Source: Methylobacterium sp. 17Sr1-1
GTDB lineage: Bacteria; Pseudomonadota; Alphaproteobacteria; Rhizobiales; Beijerinckiaceae
DNA: 64,000 nt
Assembly: GCF_003173775.1 (NCBI RefSeq)
Contig: NZ_CP029552.1
Location: forward strand, 2,642,001-2,706,000
Direction: 5' to 3'
In this document: piece by piece, positions 54,039 to 63,495 of the stretch
Layout of the letters: each line of letters begins with the position of its first letter
Position numbering within the stretch: the first letter of the stretch is position 1
Notes under the pieces: model-generated
Database searches by the model: none
What the model saw: the letters and a program-made list of their open reading frames with translations, nothing else
What the model was told of the DNA's origin: nothing
Translations under genes and position numbers: made by a program

Positions 54039-54923
54039 CTACGAAGACGACCCCGGCTCCAGCCCGGCCGGCCGCTCCTGCGACCGGAACGGATGCACCA
54101 GCTGTTCGCCGAACCCGCGCGGGAACGCCGGATCGCCGTTGCCGAAATCCTGCGGCAGGACCCCTTTCGGCATGTAGTAGGTGCCGAAGATCAGGTCGAT
54201 GACGGGGAAGCAGCCGGCGAAGTTGCTGTTGCCGCCCTGGTCCGGCCCGGTGTGGTGCCAGCGGTGGAAGACCGGGCTCACCAGGACGTAGCGGAACGGG
54301 CCGAAGGTCCAGTCGAGGTTGGCGTGGGCGAGCGCCGAGACGCCGACATTGAACGGCACGAGGGCGATCAGCACGTCCGGCGAGATGCCGAGGAGGAGCG
54401 GAACCACGTCCGCGAGGGCGCCGTGAAAGACCGCGTCGACCGGGTGGAAACGGGCGGCCGAGGTCCACTCGATCTCCTCGGAGGAGTGGTGGATGGCGTG
54501 GAAGCGCCACAGCCGCATCGTGTGGAACAGCCGATGCGTCGTGTACATCACGAGGTCGGAGAGGATCAGGTAGAGCGGCGCCTGCACCCAGACCGGCAGG
54601 CCGGCGAGCGGCCCGATCCCCTCGCCGAACAGGCGGGGCAGCCCGAGCGTCGCCGGGAGCCCGTTCAGCAGGAACAGGCCGATGACCAGGAGCCAGATCC
54701 GGGCGTAGCCGGAGACGACCGGGATCACGAACCAGTAGCAGACATCCGTCACGATGTCGGGCTTGCGCCACCACGGCCGGCCCGGATTGCACGCCCGGGC
54801 GACCCAGGCGATCGCCGTGAACAGCAGGCCCAGGATCGTCAGCAGCAGCACGATGCTGGCGGTGCTCTGGCCGAGATTCTGGATCACGCTCCAGAGAGAG
54901 GGCGGCGTCGGAACGGTCGGCAT
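54039..54923 (-). CDS. Sterol desaturase/fatty acid hydroxylase family protein
   Basis: This 294-aa integral membrane protein has the three His-box motifs of the diiron hydroxylase superfamily: 'HRLFH' in 'MYTTHRLFHTMRLWRFHAIHHS', 'HAIHH', and 'FHRWHHTGPDQGG', plus a further 'HANLDW'. About four helices hold the boxes at the cytoplasmic face. It would hydroxylate a lipid or carotenoid/hopanoid-type substrate using O2. The substrate is not known. It lies upstream of a terminator-like hairpin and downstream of repeat A copy 2. Confidence 0.88.
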   Translation of the reverse strand: MPTVPTPPSLWSVIQNLGQSTASIVLLLTILGLLFTAIAWVARACNPGRPWWRKPDIVTDVCYWFVIPVVSGYARIWLLVIGLFLLNGLPATLGLPRLFGEGIGPLAGLPVWVQAPLYLILSDLVMYTTHRLFHTMRLWRFHAIHHSSEEIEWTSAARFHPVDAVFHGALADVVPLLLGISPDVLIALVPFNVGVSALAHANLDWTFGPFRYVLVSPVFHRWHHTGPDQGGNSNFAGCFPVIDLIFGTYYMPKGVLPQDFGNGDPAFPRGFGEQLVHPFRSQERPAGLEPGSSS

Positions 54924-54958
54924 CGTCGCGAACCTTGCTTGCGAACCAAGATCTTGGG

Positions 54959-55064
54959 CTAAGCAGACTTGCGTTGGCAGGCCAACGCTTCATCCGCTTA
55001 GGTTGTTAGTTTGTCGCAGATTTTCATCGCAAAACCGGCCACCACTTTTGCGAAATCTGCTTAG
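54959..55064. repeat. Dispersed palindromic repeat, family A, copy 2
   Basis: It has the same architecture as 9694-9801: CTAAGC/GCTTAG ends, a left hairpin (less perfect here, with a few changes in one arm), a T-rich link and a right GCAGATTT/AAATCTGC hairpin. Most bases are identical to copy 1. Its right end again provides the TAA of the neighbouring minus-strand gene (55061-55063). Confidence 0.9.
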
Positions 55065-55930
55065 GATTTCGGGGTCATGAACCGGCGGATCTGCGCCAGC
55101 GCCGCCTCGACCTGGAGGGCCAGGAGCGCGCGCCCGCGTTCCGCCGTGGCGCGGCGGGGATCGCCGCTGCTGCCGTCGCCGGCGAGCCCGAGCCGGGCGA
55201 GGAGCGGCGGCGGCGCCCGGTCGAAGTCGACGCGCTCGGGCGCGGTCGCCATCAGGGAGGCGTGGTCGGCGAGGCCCGCATGGCCTCCGATCGTGGCCGC
55301 CGTCTCGCCCTGCGCCTCCAGCCAGAGCGTCTGCGCCCGATTGCCCGCGACGTAGTAGTCGTCGACGCTCAGCACCCGCACGCCCTGGGGGGCCCAGTCG
55401 CGGTCGAGCCTTGCCGCGACCCGCTGCTGGGGCGCCAGCGAGCCGCCGTGATCGGCGATGAACAGGATGGTGCGGAAGCCCTGCCCCTTCAGGCTGCGGG
55501 CGATGCCCTCCAGCGTGCCCGCATAGGCCTCCTCGGAGACGCCGAGCGTGCCCGGGAGGACGAGGTTGCCGGTCGGCGGGTCGAAGTCGCCCTGCGGCAC
55601 GTAGGACACGACCGGGGCGATCAGCGTGTGGCCGAGTCCTTCCGCGATGCGCCGCGCCGTCCAGGCGACGATGCTGTCGTGCTTGGCGATGGCGAGATAG
55701 GGGCCGTTCTGCTCCAGGCCGCCGCTCGGGACGAGCGCGGTCGTGTAGCCCTGGTCGAGGGCCTGGCGCACCTCGACCCAGGTCATCTCGGCCATCGCGA
55801 TCCGCTGCACGGCGGGCGCCGGCCAAGAATTCGGCCAAGAATGCTGCAGGGTCAGGACGCCGAAACCCAGGAGGGTGCAGCCGGTCAGGACGGCGCGCCG
55901 GGAGGGAGGAAGCGGGCGGAAGGTCGGCAT
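55061..55930 (-). CDS. Creatininase family protein, exported
   Basis: This 289-aa protein has a probable Tat-type signal ('SRRAVLTGCTLLGFGVLTL'), then a creatininase-like amidohydrolase domain: 'VPSGGLEQNGPYLAIAKHD', 'LPGTLGVSEEAYAGTLEGIARSL', 'ILFIADHGGSLAPQQ' and 'GGHAGLADHASLM'. The classical metal-site EQHGP reads EQNGP, a variant I believe is common in exported members. The C-terminal stop TAA comes from repeat A. The substrate is likely a cyclic or peptide amide but is unknown. Confidence 0.87.
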   Translation of the reverse strand: MPTFRPLPPSRRAVLTGCTLLGFGVLTLQHSWPNSWPAPAVQRIAMAEMTWVEVRQALDQGYTTALVPSGGLEQNGPYLAIAKHDSIVAWTARRIAEGLGHTLIAPVVSYVPQGDFDPPTGNLVLPGTLGVSEEAYAGTLEGIARSLKGQGFRTILFIADHGGSLAPQQRVAARLDRDWAPQGVRVLSVDDYYVAGNRAQTLWLEAQGETAATIGGHAGLADHASLMATAPERVDFDRAPPPLLARLGLAGDGSSGDPRRATAERGRALLALQVEAALAQIRRFMTPKS

Positions 55931-56061
55931 GCGGGGGTCGGCATGGGGGCGTGCGCGCCGTCGCTTCGCGGCCGCGGGTCGAGGCGGTCATAAACCGGAA
56001 AGCTTAACGAAGCGGCCGCAGGTGGCCGCCGCCTTCGAGCGAGATTGTCGGTCCGGAAGGC

Positions 56062-56090
56062 TTGCGCCCCCGCCGGACCGTCGCTATACC
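56062..56090 (+). promoter_or_regulatory. Promoter of tRNA-Glu
   Basis: TTGCGC (56062-56067) and TATACC (56085-56090) are separated by 17 bp, ending 20 bp before the tRNA. Confidence 0.65.
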
Positions 56091-56110
56091 GCCGCCATCC
56101 CGCCGGGCCA

Positions 56111-56186
56111 GCTCCCATCGTCTAGCGGTCTAGGACGTCGCCCTCTCACGGCGAAAACAGGGGTTCGAGTCCCCTTGGGAGCGCCA
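56111..56186 (+). tRNA. tRNA-Glu (anticodon CTC)
   Basis: The cloverleaf has acceptor GCTCCCA/TGGGAGC, anticodon stem TCGCC/GGCGA with loop CTCTCAC (anticodon CTC, reading GAG), T arm GGGG-TTCGAGT-CCCC and encoded CCA (56184-56186). No integrase follows it. Confidence 0.97.
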
Positions 56187-56403
56187 CCGGCCGGATCTTC
56201 GGGACAAAGCTGATTGTCGGGTCCGGTCCGCCATTCGCGCGGCGTCGCGCGTGTTTCGCGCGTTCGGCCCCTCCCCCAAAGCGGTAGGCGATCCCCGCCC
56301 CCTCCACCAAGGGATGCGCGCGTCGGCGCCGTCTCGGCTGTCCTCCCGTGGATCGGCCTGCTAAGCATCCGCCATACAACAATCGTATTCGGCGAGAAAT
56401 GTG

Positions 56404-58581
56404 ATGCAACGTGTCGTCATGCGCCTGCTGATATCAGTAGTCTTATGTATGATGCTTGCGGCATCGCTCCTCCTCTTGCTTGAGCAACTCTCTCCGCGTG
56501 TGCTGGCGTTGATGCCGCTCGACGGCGCTACGGAAGTCTATCCCGGCTTGCCGATCGCCGTCGGCTTCTCTCGCGACATGGCGCCGGAGACGATCGGGCC
56601 CGCGACGATCGCGCTGAGCGAGGAGGCCGGTGCGCCGGTCGCGGCCGCCATCACCTACGACGCGGCCCAGCGCTCCGCCCGGCTGGTGCCGCAGGCGCCC
56701 CTGCGGGCGGGCGCGACGTACCGGATCGCGGTCGGGGCCGGAAGCCGGCCGGAGAGCGTCCTGGGGCTCGCGCTGCGGCAGCCCGCGGAGGGGCGCTTCA
56801 CCGTGGCGGCGACGCCCACACTCGCCGAGGTGCCCGGCGCGCCGGTCCTGGTGGCGGTCGGGCCCAAGAATCCCTTCGGGCCGTACTACGCCGAGATCCT
56901 GCGGGCGGAGGGGCTGAACCTGTTCTCGGTGGTCGCGACGCAGGACCTCACGCCGGAGCGCCTCGCCCGGACCGCCCTGGTGCTGATGACGGAGGCGCCG
57001 GACGAGGCCCTGGCCGCGCGGCTCTCCGACTGGGTGCAGGACGGCGGCAACCTGATCGCGATCCGCCCAGAGGGCGCGTGGCTGCCGCTGTTCGGCCTCG
57101 CCCCGGCCGGGAATCCTCTCGGCGAAGAGGGTTCGGCCGGGCGATATCTCCAGGTCGACGCGCAGGCCCCGGCCGTCCGCGGCATCGTCCATCGGGCGAT
57201 GCAGTTCCACGGCCCCGCCACCCGCTACGCCACGCAGGACGCCGCAATCCTCGCCCGCCTCTCGACCGGCGCCGAGGCTCTGCCCTGGCCGGCGGTCTCG
57301 CTGCACCGCGCCGGCCAGGGCCAGGCGGCGGCCTTCGCCTTCGACCTCGCCACCTCGGTGGTGCGCCTGCGCCAGGGCAACCCGGCCTTCGCGGGCCAGG
57401 AGCGGGACGGGCTGCCGCCGCGGCGGCCGAACGACCTGTTCTTCCCCGACTACCTCGACCTGTCGCGTGTGGCGATCCCGCAGGCCGACGAGCAGCAGCG
57501 GCTGCTCGCCAACCTGATCGTGACGATGAGCGCCGAGCGGCTGCCGCTGCCGCGGGTCTGGTACCTGCCCGACGAGCGCCGCGCCGCCCTGATCATGGCC
57601 GGGGACGACCACGCCACGCGCCGCGGCACCCTGGATTCCTACAAGCGCCTCGTCGCCGAGAGCCCGCTCGATTGCCGGCCCGAGGCCTGGGATTGCGCGC
57701 GGGCGACCTCCTACGTCACGCCGGCGACGCGCTTAGGATCGGACGACGCGCGATCTTACGCGGCGCTCGGCTTCGAGACCGGGATCCACGCCGATACCGG
57801 CTGCCGCGACGTCGACGGCGCGACCCTCGGCCTCGCGCTGAGCCGGCAGGTCGGCGGCATCGGCGAGAAGCTCGGCCTGCCGCCCCAGGAGACCCACCGC
57901 CTGCACTGCGTCACCTGGAACGGCTGGGCCGACACCGCCAAGATCGAGCGGGCGGCGGGGATCCGCCTCGACCTCGGCTACTACTACTGGCCGGGCTCGT
58001 GGATCCGCCGGCGGCCGGGCTTCATGAACGGGTCCGGCTTCCCGATGCGCTTCGCCGACTTCGACGGGCGGGTCCTCGACATCTACCAGGCCGCCAGCCA
58101 CCTGGTGAACGAGAACGGCGTCGACCAGCGCACCGGCATCGCCACGATGCTCGACCGGGCGCTCGGCCCCGAGCAGTTCTTCGGCGCCTTCGGCACCCAC
58201 TACGACTACACCGATGGCTATTTCGACCACCTCGTCGCGGCGGCCCGCGAGCGCGGGGTCGCGATGATCTCGGCGGCCCAGATGCTGCGCTGGCTCGACC
58301 GCCGGGAGGCGACCCGGTTCGAGGCCCTGGCCTGGAACGGGCACGACCTGACCTTCCGGGTCCAGCTCGAGGACGGGCCGGAGCGGGTGACCGGGATGCT
58401 GCCGGTCTCGGCCCTGTCCCACCGCCTCGCGGCGATCACCCGCGGCGGCCAGCGGGTACATTTCCGGACCGAGACCATCAAGGGGATCGACTACGCGATG
58501 TTCGACCTGGAGGCGGGCCGCTACGCGGTGCTCTACGACGAGAAGACCTCGGCGATGCCGCTCCCGGCCCGGCTGCGGTGA
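56404..58581 (+). CDS. Large exported protein: Ig-like domain, amidotransferase-like domain, polysaccharide-deacetylase-like domain
   Basis: This 725-aa protein has an N-terminal membrane anchor or signal (about residues 6-28). A Big_5-type Ig-like domain follows (about 32-135, 'PLDGATEVYPGLPIAVGFSRDM'). Next is a flavodoxin/glutamine-amidotransferase-like segment (about 140-350: 'VLVAVGPKNPFGPYYAEILRAEGLN', 'LVLMTEAPDEALAARLSDWVQDGGNLIAI'), then a deacetylase-like barrel ('RAALIMAGDDHATRRGTLDSY', 'TGIHADTGCRD', 'GTHYDYTDGYFDHLV') that keeps the Asp-Asp-His of the family. It may modify a surface glycan. The first ~40 codons are A+T-richer. Other starts are GTG 56401 and ATG 56419. Confidence 0.75.
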   Translation: MQRVVMRLLISVVLCMMLAASLLLLLEQLSPRVLALMPLDGATEVYPGLPIAVGFSRDMAPETIGPATIALSEEAGAPVAAAITYDAAQRSARLVPQAPLRAGATYRIAVGAGSRPESVLGLALRQPAEGRFTVAATPTLAEVPGAPVLVAVGPKNPFGPYYAEILRAEGLNLFSVVATQDLTPERLARTALVLMTEAPDEALAARLSDWVQDGGNLIAIRPEGAWLPLFGLAPAGNPLGEEGSAGRYLQVDAQAPAVRGIVHRAMQFHGPATRYATQDAAILARLSTGAEALPWPAVSLHRAGQGQAAAFAFDLATSVVRLRQGNPAFAGQERDGLPPRRPNDLFFPDYLDLSRVAIPQADEQQRLLANLIVTMSAERLPLPRVWYLPDERRAALIMAGDDHATRRGTLDSYKRLVAESPLDCRPEAWDCARATSYVTPATRLGSDDARSYAALGFETGIHADTGCRDVDGATLGLALSRQVGGIGEKLGLPPQETHRLHCVTWNGWADTAKIERAAGIRLDLGYYYWPGSWIRRRPGFMNGSGFPMRFADFDGRVLDIYQAASHLVNENGVDQRTGIATMLDRALGPEQFFGAFGTHYDYTDGYFDHLVAAARERGVAMISAAQMLRWLDRREATRFEALAWNGHDLTFRVQLEDGPERVTGMLPVSALSHRLAAITRGGQRVHFRTETIKGIDYAMFDLEAGRYAVLYDEKTSAMPLPARLR

Positions 58582-58596
58582 GGATCCTCCGCCAGA

Positions 58597-58694
58597 GCAT
58601 TTTCCGACGAAGTGGAAACCGGTTCGTCTTAGAAAATGCGGCACAATCAAAAACCTAGAGTCCTTCGCGATCGCGAGGCGATCGTGAAGGACTC
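58597..58694. repeat. Paired hairpin repeat (gcattttc / gaaaatgc plus gagtcc... / ...ggactc)
   Basis: The first hairpin (GCATTTTC 58597-58604 with GAAAATGC 58632-58639) encloses an accgg core and an inner cgacgaa/ttcgtct pair, a common Rhizobiales intergenic motif. Adjacent is a near-perfect 17-bp inverted repeat, 58658-58674 with 58678-58694. Together they may act as a transcription stop for the preceding gene. Confidence 0.85.
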
Positions 58695-58811
58695 AGAGCC
58701 CTGCGGCATCGGGGACGCACCACCTTTCCAGATCCCGGGCGTTGGGCCGGGACCGCGCCCGCATCCTGCGGCGCATTCCTGACCACCGCCCGACCCCCGA
58801 GGCCCGACCCG

Positions 58812-59075
58812 ATGGCTGCCGACACCAACGCCCTCTCCGACCGCGCCCTGTCGATCTTCGCCTTCGCGGCCTACCACCACCTGATCAGCGGCCAGCCGAT
58901 CAGCTCGGTGGTCCGCCGGGACGGCCGCGGCCACCAGGCGGATCCCGAGGGCGCCGCCGAGGTCGAGACCCGCGGCCTCGCGACCCTGAGCGACGACGAG
59001 ATCACCTTCACCGAGCCGGGCGTCGCCTTCGTCGAGAAGACGGTCGCGGCGATCCGCCAGGCGAGCGGACGGTAG
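58812..59075 (+). CDS. Small protein of unknown function (87 aa)
   Basis: This soluble 87-aa protein reads 'LSIFAFAAYHHLISGQPISS' near the start, and the C-terminal half contains 'LSDDEITFTEPGVAFVEKTVAAIRQ'. There is no signal peptide and no recognised motif. The codon use fits the surroundings, and the gene lies between a repeat and deoC. Confidence 0.6.
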   Translation: MAADTNALSDRALSIFAFAAYHHLISGQPISSVVRRDGRGHQADPEGAAEVETRGLATLSDDEITFTEPGVAFVEKTVAAIRQASGR

Positions 59076-59180
59076 ATCCGGCCGGACTGCGGTTCCCGGC
59101 GCTTGACGGTCCGCCCGCCGCGATGGAACGCGTGACCGTCGCGGCGCCGGGCTTCCCCGAACCGCTCCGGAGACTTGACC

Positions 59181-59852
<672 letters not shown>

Positions 59853-59908
59853 CGATCCGGCCCGGATCGGACGAGAACTCCATCGCCGCGCCGTGACCTC
59901 GGGGCCGG

Positions 59909-60289
59909 TCACTCGTAGCCGGTCCGCCAGTCGCTGTCCTTGCAGCGCGCCATGACGTGCCCGTTCATGCGCATGCGCCCGTCGACCCTGTCGAACGCGT
60001 AGGTCGTCCTGCTGGTCGTCCCTTCGGAGTCGCAGGTCGCCGGGATCCTCATCCCGCCCGCCGTCGCGCGCGCCGCGGACAGCTTGAAGGTACAGGTCGT
60101 CTCGTTCCAGATGATCTGGGACCGCTCGATCCGGAATATCGCACCCTCGACCTTGAGCGGGTCCGCCTTGCAGGCCTTGGCCGACGGAGACCAGATCCCG
60201 ACGTAGAACGGGGTCTCGAAGGAGGAAGCTTTGGCGGCAGCCACCGATGGGATCAGGCTGGCGGCGAGCACAAGGACGGGAACGCGCAT
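59909..60289 (-). CDS. Small exported protein with GxW-PS-AC domain
   Basis: This 126-aa protein has a signal peptide ('MRVPVLVLAASLIPSVAAA') and one domain, 'FYVGIWSPSAKACKADPL', 'IWNETTCTFKLSAARA', 'IPATCDSEGTTSRTTYAFD', ending 'MARCKDSDW', with four Cys. The N-terminal GIWSPSAKAC matches GVWGPSNAAC in the C-terminal domain of the protein at 37581-38450, so both belong to one domain family. The function is unknown. Confidence 0.75.
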   Translation of the reverse strand: MRVPVLVLAASLIPSVAAAKASSFETPFYVGIWSPSAKACKADPLKVEGAIFRIERSQIIWNETTCTFKLSAARATAGGMRIPATCDSEGTTSRTTYAFDRVDGRMRMNGHVMARCKDSDWRTGYE

Positions 60290-60615
60290 CAGAAACTTCA
60301 CCTTTCCGTAACCGGCAGCGTCAGCCTCGTGTCCGAAGCCCCGCCATCGGCAATGTCGGTACGCGGGGGCCCCGCTCCTGAATGTGATGTTCACGAACGC
60401 GGGTCCGGCAGGAGAAGCGCGATAACGAGCCTACATTGTCGTTCCACTCAGAGCATCCATCGATTTTGATTGAAATTCCTAACCGGCGCCCATCCATCCT
60501 GCAGGGGCGAACGATTGCATTTCAGGATTTCTGAACGTTTCGACGCCAGCGTCCCAGCCTGCAAGAGGACCGGAGGCGCGACCCGGATGTCCGTGGTCCG
60601 CCCGTCGAGACTGGA
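60290..60615. other. 326-bp intergenic region between divergent exported-protein genes
   Basis: It holds the promoters of both flanking genes. Around 60440-60540 it is A+T-richer than average. I saw no repeat, small gene or strong promoter match. Confidence 0.6.
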
Positions 60616-61770
60616 ATGTGCGTGATGCTGAAGCGGTGGGTTCTGGCGGCCATCATCCTCACCTCGGCGGGCATCGCGCGGGCCGAGAGCAGCGGCTACA
60701 GCTATCCGGTCGGGCTCGACGAGAACGGCGACAACTTCGTGGCCCTCCGGAGCCAGCCGGCGACGCAGGAGGGAAGCCGGCTGCGCAAGCTGGGGCCGGG
60801 GACGCTGTTCAGCGTGATCGGGCGGCAGGGCGCCTGGTACAACGTGCGCCTGCTCGACGGCGAGACCGGGTGGGTCTACGGCCGCTACGTCGGGTGCTGC
60901 ACCCGCGGCCTGCAAGGCCCGGCGCCCACCCTCGCCCAGACCACGCAGGTGGTCGTGCAGACCGGGGAGGCCGAGGCCGTGCGGCTGCGCGGGCAGGTCG
61001 AGCAACTCACCGCCCTCGTGCGCGCCAACCAGGAGAAGCAGGAGCGGCGCGAGCGCGAGGCGGCCGCCGCCGCCCGTCAGGCGGCGCAAGCGGAGGCCGA
61101 GCGCCTGCCGGCGGCCGACGAGGACGCGCTCGCGGGCCTGAGTGCCCGGTTCGAGCAGGCGGCGGCCAATCGCGCCTCGTACCTGACGCCGACCAAGCCG
61201 GACGACCAGGATCTCGGCCGCACCGCGCGTGCGGCGTCCGAGCAATTCCCCAAGGTGCCCTACTACATCCCCGGGACGCGGGAGAGCGGACGGTTCTGGG
61301 TCGAGCCCCGGGTCGGCGATACCGGCCGCCTGTCCTATGACATGGTCTTCGTCGATCCGCGGGCCGGCGTCGACCAGAAGCGGTCGGTCATCGACCTGTC
61401 CCCCGATCAGCTCGACCGGATGAAGCAAGCCATCGGCAAGATCTCGCTCTGGTCCGAGATCGCCCACCGCAACGAGGTGCGGCGCCACTACCGGAAGCGG
61501 GTCGATTGCTTCCCGGAGGCGTCGTGCCCGCGCGACGGCGACAAGATCGACGGCAAGTCCTCGACCGAGATCGTCTTCTTCGTCAACGAGGACGGCTCGA
61601 CGGGCGGCCGCATCCAGCGCAACAAGGGCCGCTACGACGAGGGCTACAACGTCTCCGTCAAGTCCGCCCGGCTGCTCGCCTCGTATCTGGGCTACGTGCA
61701 GAGCCGCGGCGAACGCGATTACGCGGCCGGCACGCGGAGCGCGGCGGATCTCGACGCGATGTTCAAGTGA
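60616..61770 (+). CDS. Periplasmic SH3b-domain protein with coiled coil
   Basis: This 384-aa protein has a signal peptide ('MLKRWVLAAIILTSAGIARAE') and a bacterial SH3-type domain, residues about 30-95 ('FVALRSQPATQEGSRLRKLGPGTLFSVIGRQGAWYNVRLLDGETGWVYGRYVG'). A Gln/Arg/Glu-rich coiled coil follows (about 120-165), then a C-terminal domain of about 180 residues ('DMVFVDPRAGVDQKRSVIDLSPDQLDRMKQAIG', 'STEIVFFVNEDGSTGGRIQRNKGRYDEGYN') that I do not recognise. SH3b domains usually bind cell-wall peptides. Met 1 (60616) and Met 4 (60625) are both possible starts. Confidence 0.8.
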   Translation: MCVMLKRWVLAAIILTSAGIARAESSGYSYPVGLDENGDNFVALRSQPATQEGSRLRKLGPGTLFSVIGRQGAWYNVRLLDGETGWVYGRYVGCCTRGLQGPAPTLAQTTQVVVQTGEAEAVRLRGQVEQLTALVRANQEKQERREREAAAAARQAAQAEAERLPAADEDALAGLSARFEQAAANRASYLTPTKPDDQDLGRTARAASEQFPKVPYYIPGTRESGRFWVEPRVGDTGRLSYDMVFVDPRAGVDQKRSVIDLSPDQLDRMKQAIGKISLWSEIAHRNEVRRHYRKRVDCFPEASCPRDGDKIDGKSSTEIVFFVNEDGSTGGRIQRNKGRYDEGYNVSVKSARLLASYLGYVQSRGERDYAAGTRSAADLDAMFK

Positions 61771-61831
61771 GACGCGATCGGGGGGATCGGCCGGCCGCGC
61801 CGCGGTTGCATCGGCCGGCTCGGAGGAGGAC

Positions 61832-62686
61832 CTACGCGATCGCCGGCCGGTACCGCTCCGGCCGCGTTCCGTCCTCGTCGGTGAAGCCGTAAGACCGCGC
61901 CAGGTCGGCCGCATGCAGCACTCGGCCCGCGAAGGCCTTGACCCCGGGGTCGCCCGCGAGCGCCGCGAGCGCCCTTCCCGCGTAGAGCGGGCTCTCCCCC
62001 GCCTCGTCCCCCATCCCGGCCTCCACCACCCGCTCGGTCCGCACCAGTCCCGGCGCCAGCGCCAGAGCGGTGACGCCGTAGGGCTTCAATTCCTCCGCCA
62101 TCGCGAAGGCGAGGCGGTTGGTGGCGGCCTTGGCGAGGTCGTAGAACAGGTCGCCGAGATAGGCGTCGGTGTCGAACGAGACCAGCGCCAGCAGGCCGCC
62201 CTTGGCCGAGACCATGGCGGGGGCCACCGCCCGGGCGAGGATCAGGCCGGCGAGCGGGCCGGTCTCGAGGTTGTGGCGCAAGGGGGCGAGGCCGCGGCGC
62301 CAGAAGGCGGTGCCCCATGTGGCGCCGTCGGGGTAGCGCACGCCGTCATAGCCCTCGTTGCCGCCCCAGACGCTCGACACCGCGACGTCGATGCGGCCGA
62401 AGCGGCGTAAGACCCAGCGCACCATCGCGTCCACCTCCGGCTCGCGGGTGTGGTCGCAGAGGTAGTGGTGGCCGCGCCCGCCCGCGAGGTCGACCTCCCG
62501 GGCGGTGTCCTCCAGAGCCTCGTTGCGCTGGTCGGTGCGCCGGCCGGTCTCGCTGGAGCGGGCGGTGACGACCACCGTGGCCCCCGCCTCGCCGAGCGCC
62601 CGCGCGATGCCGCGCCCGACCCCGCGCGAGGCGCCGGCGACGAGGCAGACCTTTCCAGAGAGATCCGGGATTCCGGCAGGCCTCAC
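61832..62686 (-). CDS. SDR family oxidoreductase (DHRS1-like)
   Basis: This 284-aa short-chain dehydrogenase has 'GKVCLVAGASRGVGRGIARALGEAGATVVVTARSS' (the GxxxGxG motif), 'RIDVAVSSVWGGNEG', 'GLLALVSFDTDAYLGDLFYDLAKAATNRLAFAMAEEL' (YxxxK) and 'VTALALAPGLVRTE'. The length and insertion pattern fit the DHRS1-like branch. The GTG start overlaps the stop of the enoyl-CoA hydratase gene (GTGA), so the two are cotranscribed, suggesting a role in a fatty acyl or related catabolic route. Confidence 0.9.
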   Translation of the reverse strand: MRPAGIPDLSGKVCLVAGASRGVGRGIARALGEAGATVVVTARSSETGRRTDQRNEALEDTAREVDLAGGRGHHYLCDHTREPEVDAMVRWVLRRFGRIDVAVSSVWGGNEGYDGVRYPDGATWGTAFWRRGLAPLRHNLETGPLAGLILARAVAPAMVSAKGGLLALVSFDTDAYLGDLFYDLAKAATNRLAFAMAEELKPYGVTALALAPGLVRTERVVEAGMGDEAGESPLYAGRALAALAGDPGVKAFAGRVLHAADLARSYGFTDEDGTRPERYRPAIA

Positions 62687-63441
62687 CGGGTGCCGCGGGA
62701 CAGGAAGCGCTGGAACGCCGCTTGCGCCTCGGGCGAGCGGAGCGCCGCATCGAAGGCCGCGGCCTCAGCGTCCATGGCGGCGCGCATCGCCTCGTGGTCG
62801 CCGCGAATCAGCCGGCGGGCGGCGGCGAGCGCCTGGCGGGGCTTCGCTGCCAGCTTCGCACCCTGCGCCAGGGCGTGTTCGAGCAGTCCGTCGGCCGGGA
62901 CGACCGCGTTGGCGAGGCCGAGCCGCACCGCCTCGTCGGCCCCGAAGGCCTCGCCGAGGAGCAGGAGCTCCGTCGCCTTCGGCAGCCCGACCCGGCGCGG
63001 CAGAAGGTAGCTCGACGCCGCCTCCGGCACGAGGCCGAGATCGACGAACGGCATCCGGAAGGTCGCGGCGGGCGCGACGTAGACGAGGTCGCAGTGCAGC
63101 GTCAGCGTGGTGCCGACCCCGACCGCGAGCCCGTCCACCGCCGCCACCATCGGCGTGCGGGTCACGGCGAGCTGGCGGATGAAGCGCAACGACGGCGCCT
63201 CGCCGAAGGACTTTTCCGCCCGGGCGACGAAATCGGCGATGTCGTTGCCGGCGGTGAACACCCCCTCGACGCCGGCGAAGACCACGGCGCCGACGCCCGA
63301 GCCTTCGTGATCCGCCGATTCCAGCGCCTCGCGCATGGCGTCGTACATGGCGCCGGTGAGGGCATTCTTCTTCTCGGGGCGGACGAGCTGGACGAGGCGG
63401 ACGCCGCCGGGCTGGTCGGTGATGCGGACGTGGTCGGTCAT
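62683..63441 (-). CDS. Enoyl-CoA hydratase/isomerase family protein
   Basis: This 252-aa crotonase-fold protein has 'VQLVRPEKKNALTGAMYDAM' and the first oxyanion-hole region 'FTAGNDIADF'. It also has 'TPMVAAVDGLAVGVGTTLTLHCDLVYVAPAATFRMPFVDLGLVPEAASS', whose second catalytic loop keeps E in 'VPEAASS', and a C-terminal helical part. Hydratase and delta-isomerase cannot be told apart by eye. ATG 63441 matches the family start. An SDR follows with a 4-nt overlap, and an acyl-CoA dehydrogenase lies upstream across a repeat. Confidence 0.9.
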   Translation of the reverse strand: MTDHVRITDQPGGVRLVQLVRPEKKNALTGAMYDAMREALESADHEGSGVGAVVFAGVEGVFTAGNDIADFVARAEKSFGEAPSLRFIRQLAVTRTPMVAAVDGLAVGVGTTLTLHCDLVYVAPAATFRMPFVDLGLVPEAASSYLLPRRVGLPKATELLLLGEAFGADEAVRLGLANAVVPADGLLEHALAQGAKLAAKPRQALAAARRLIRGDHEAMRAAMDAEAAAFDAALRSPEAQAAFQRFLSRGTR

Positions 63442-63495
63442 GGAGTCACCAGCAGATAGTTTCGAGCGGGCAATGGTCTGCCCAATCAACGGAAT

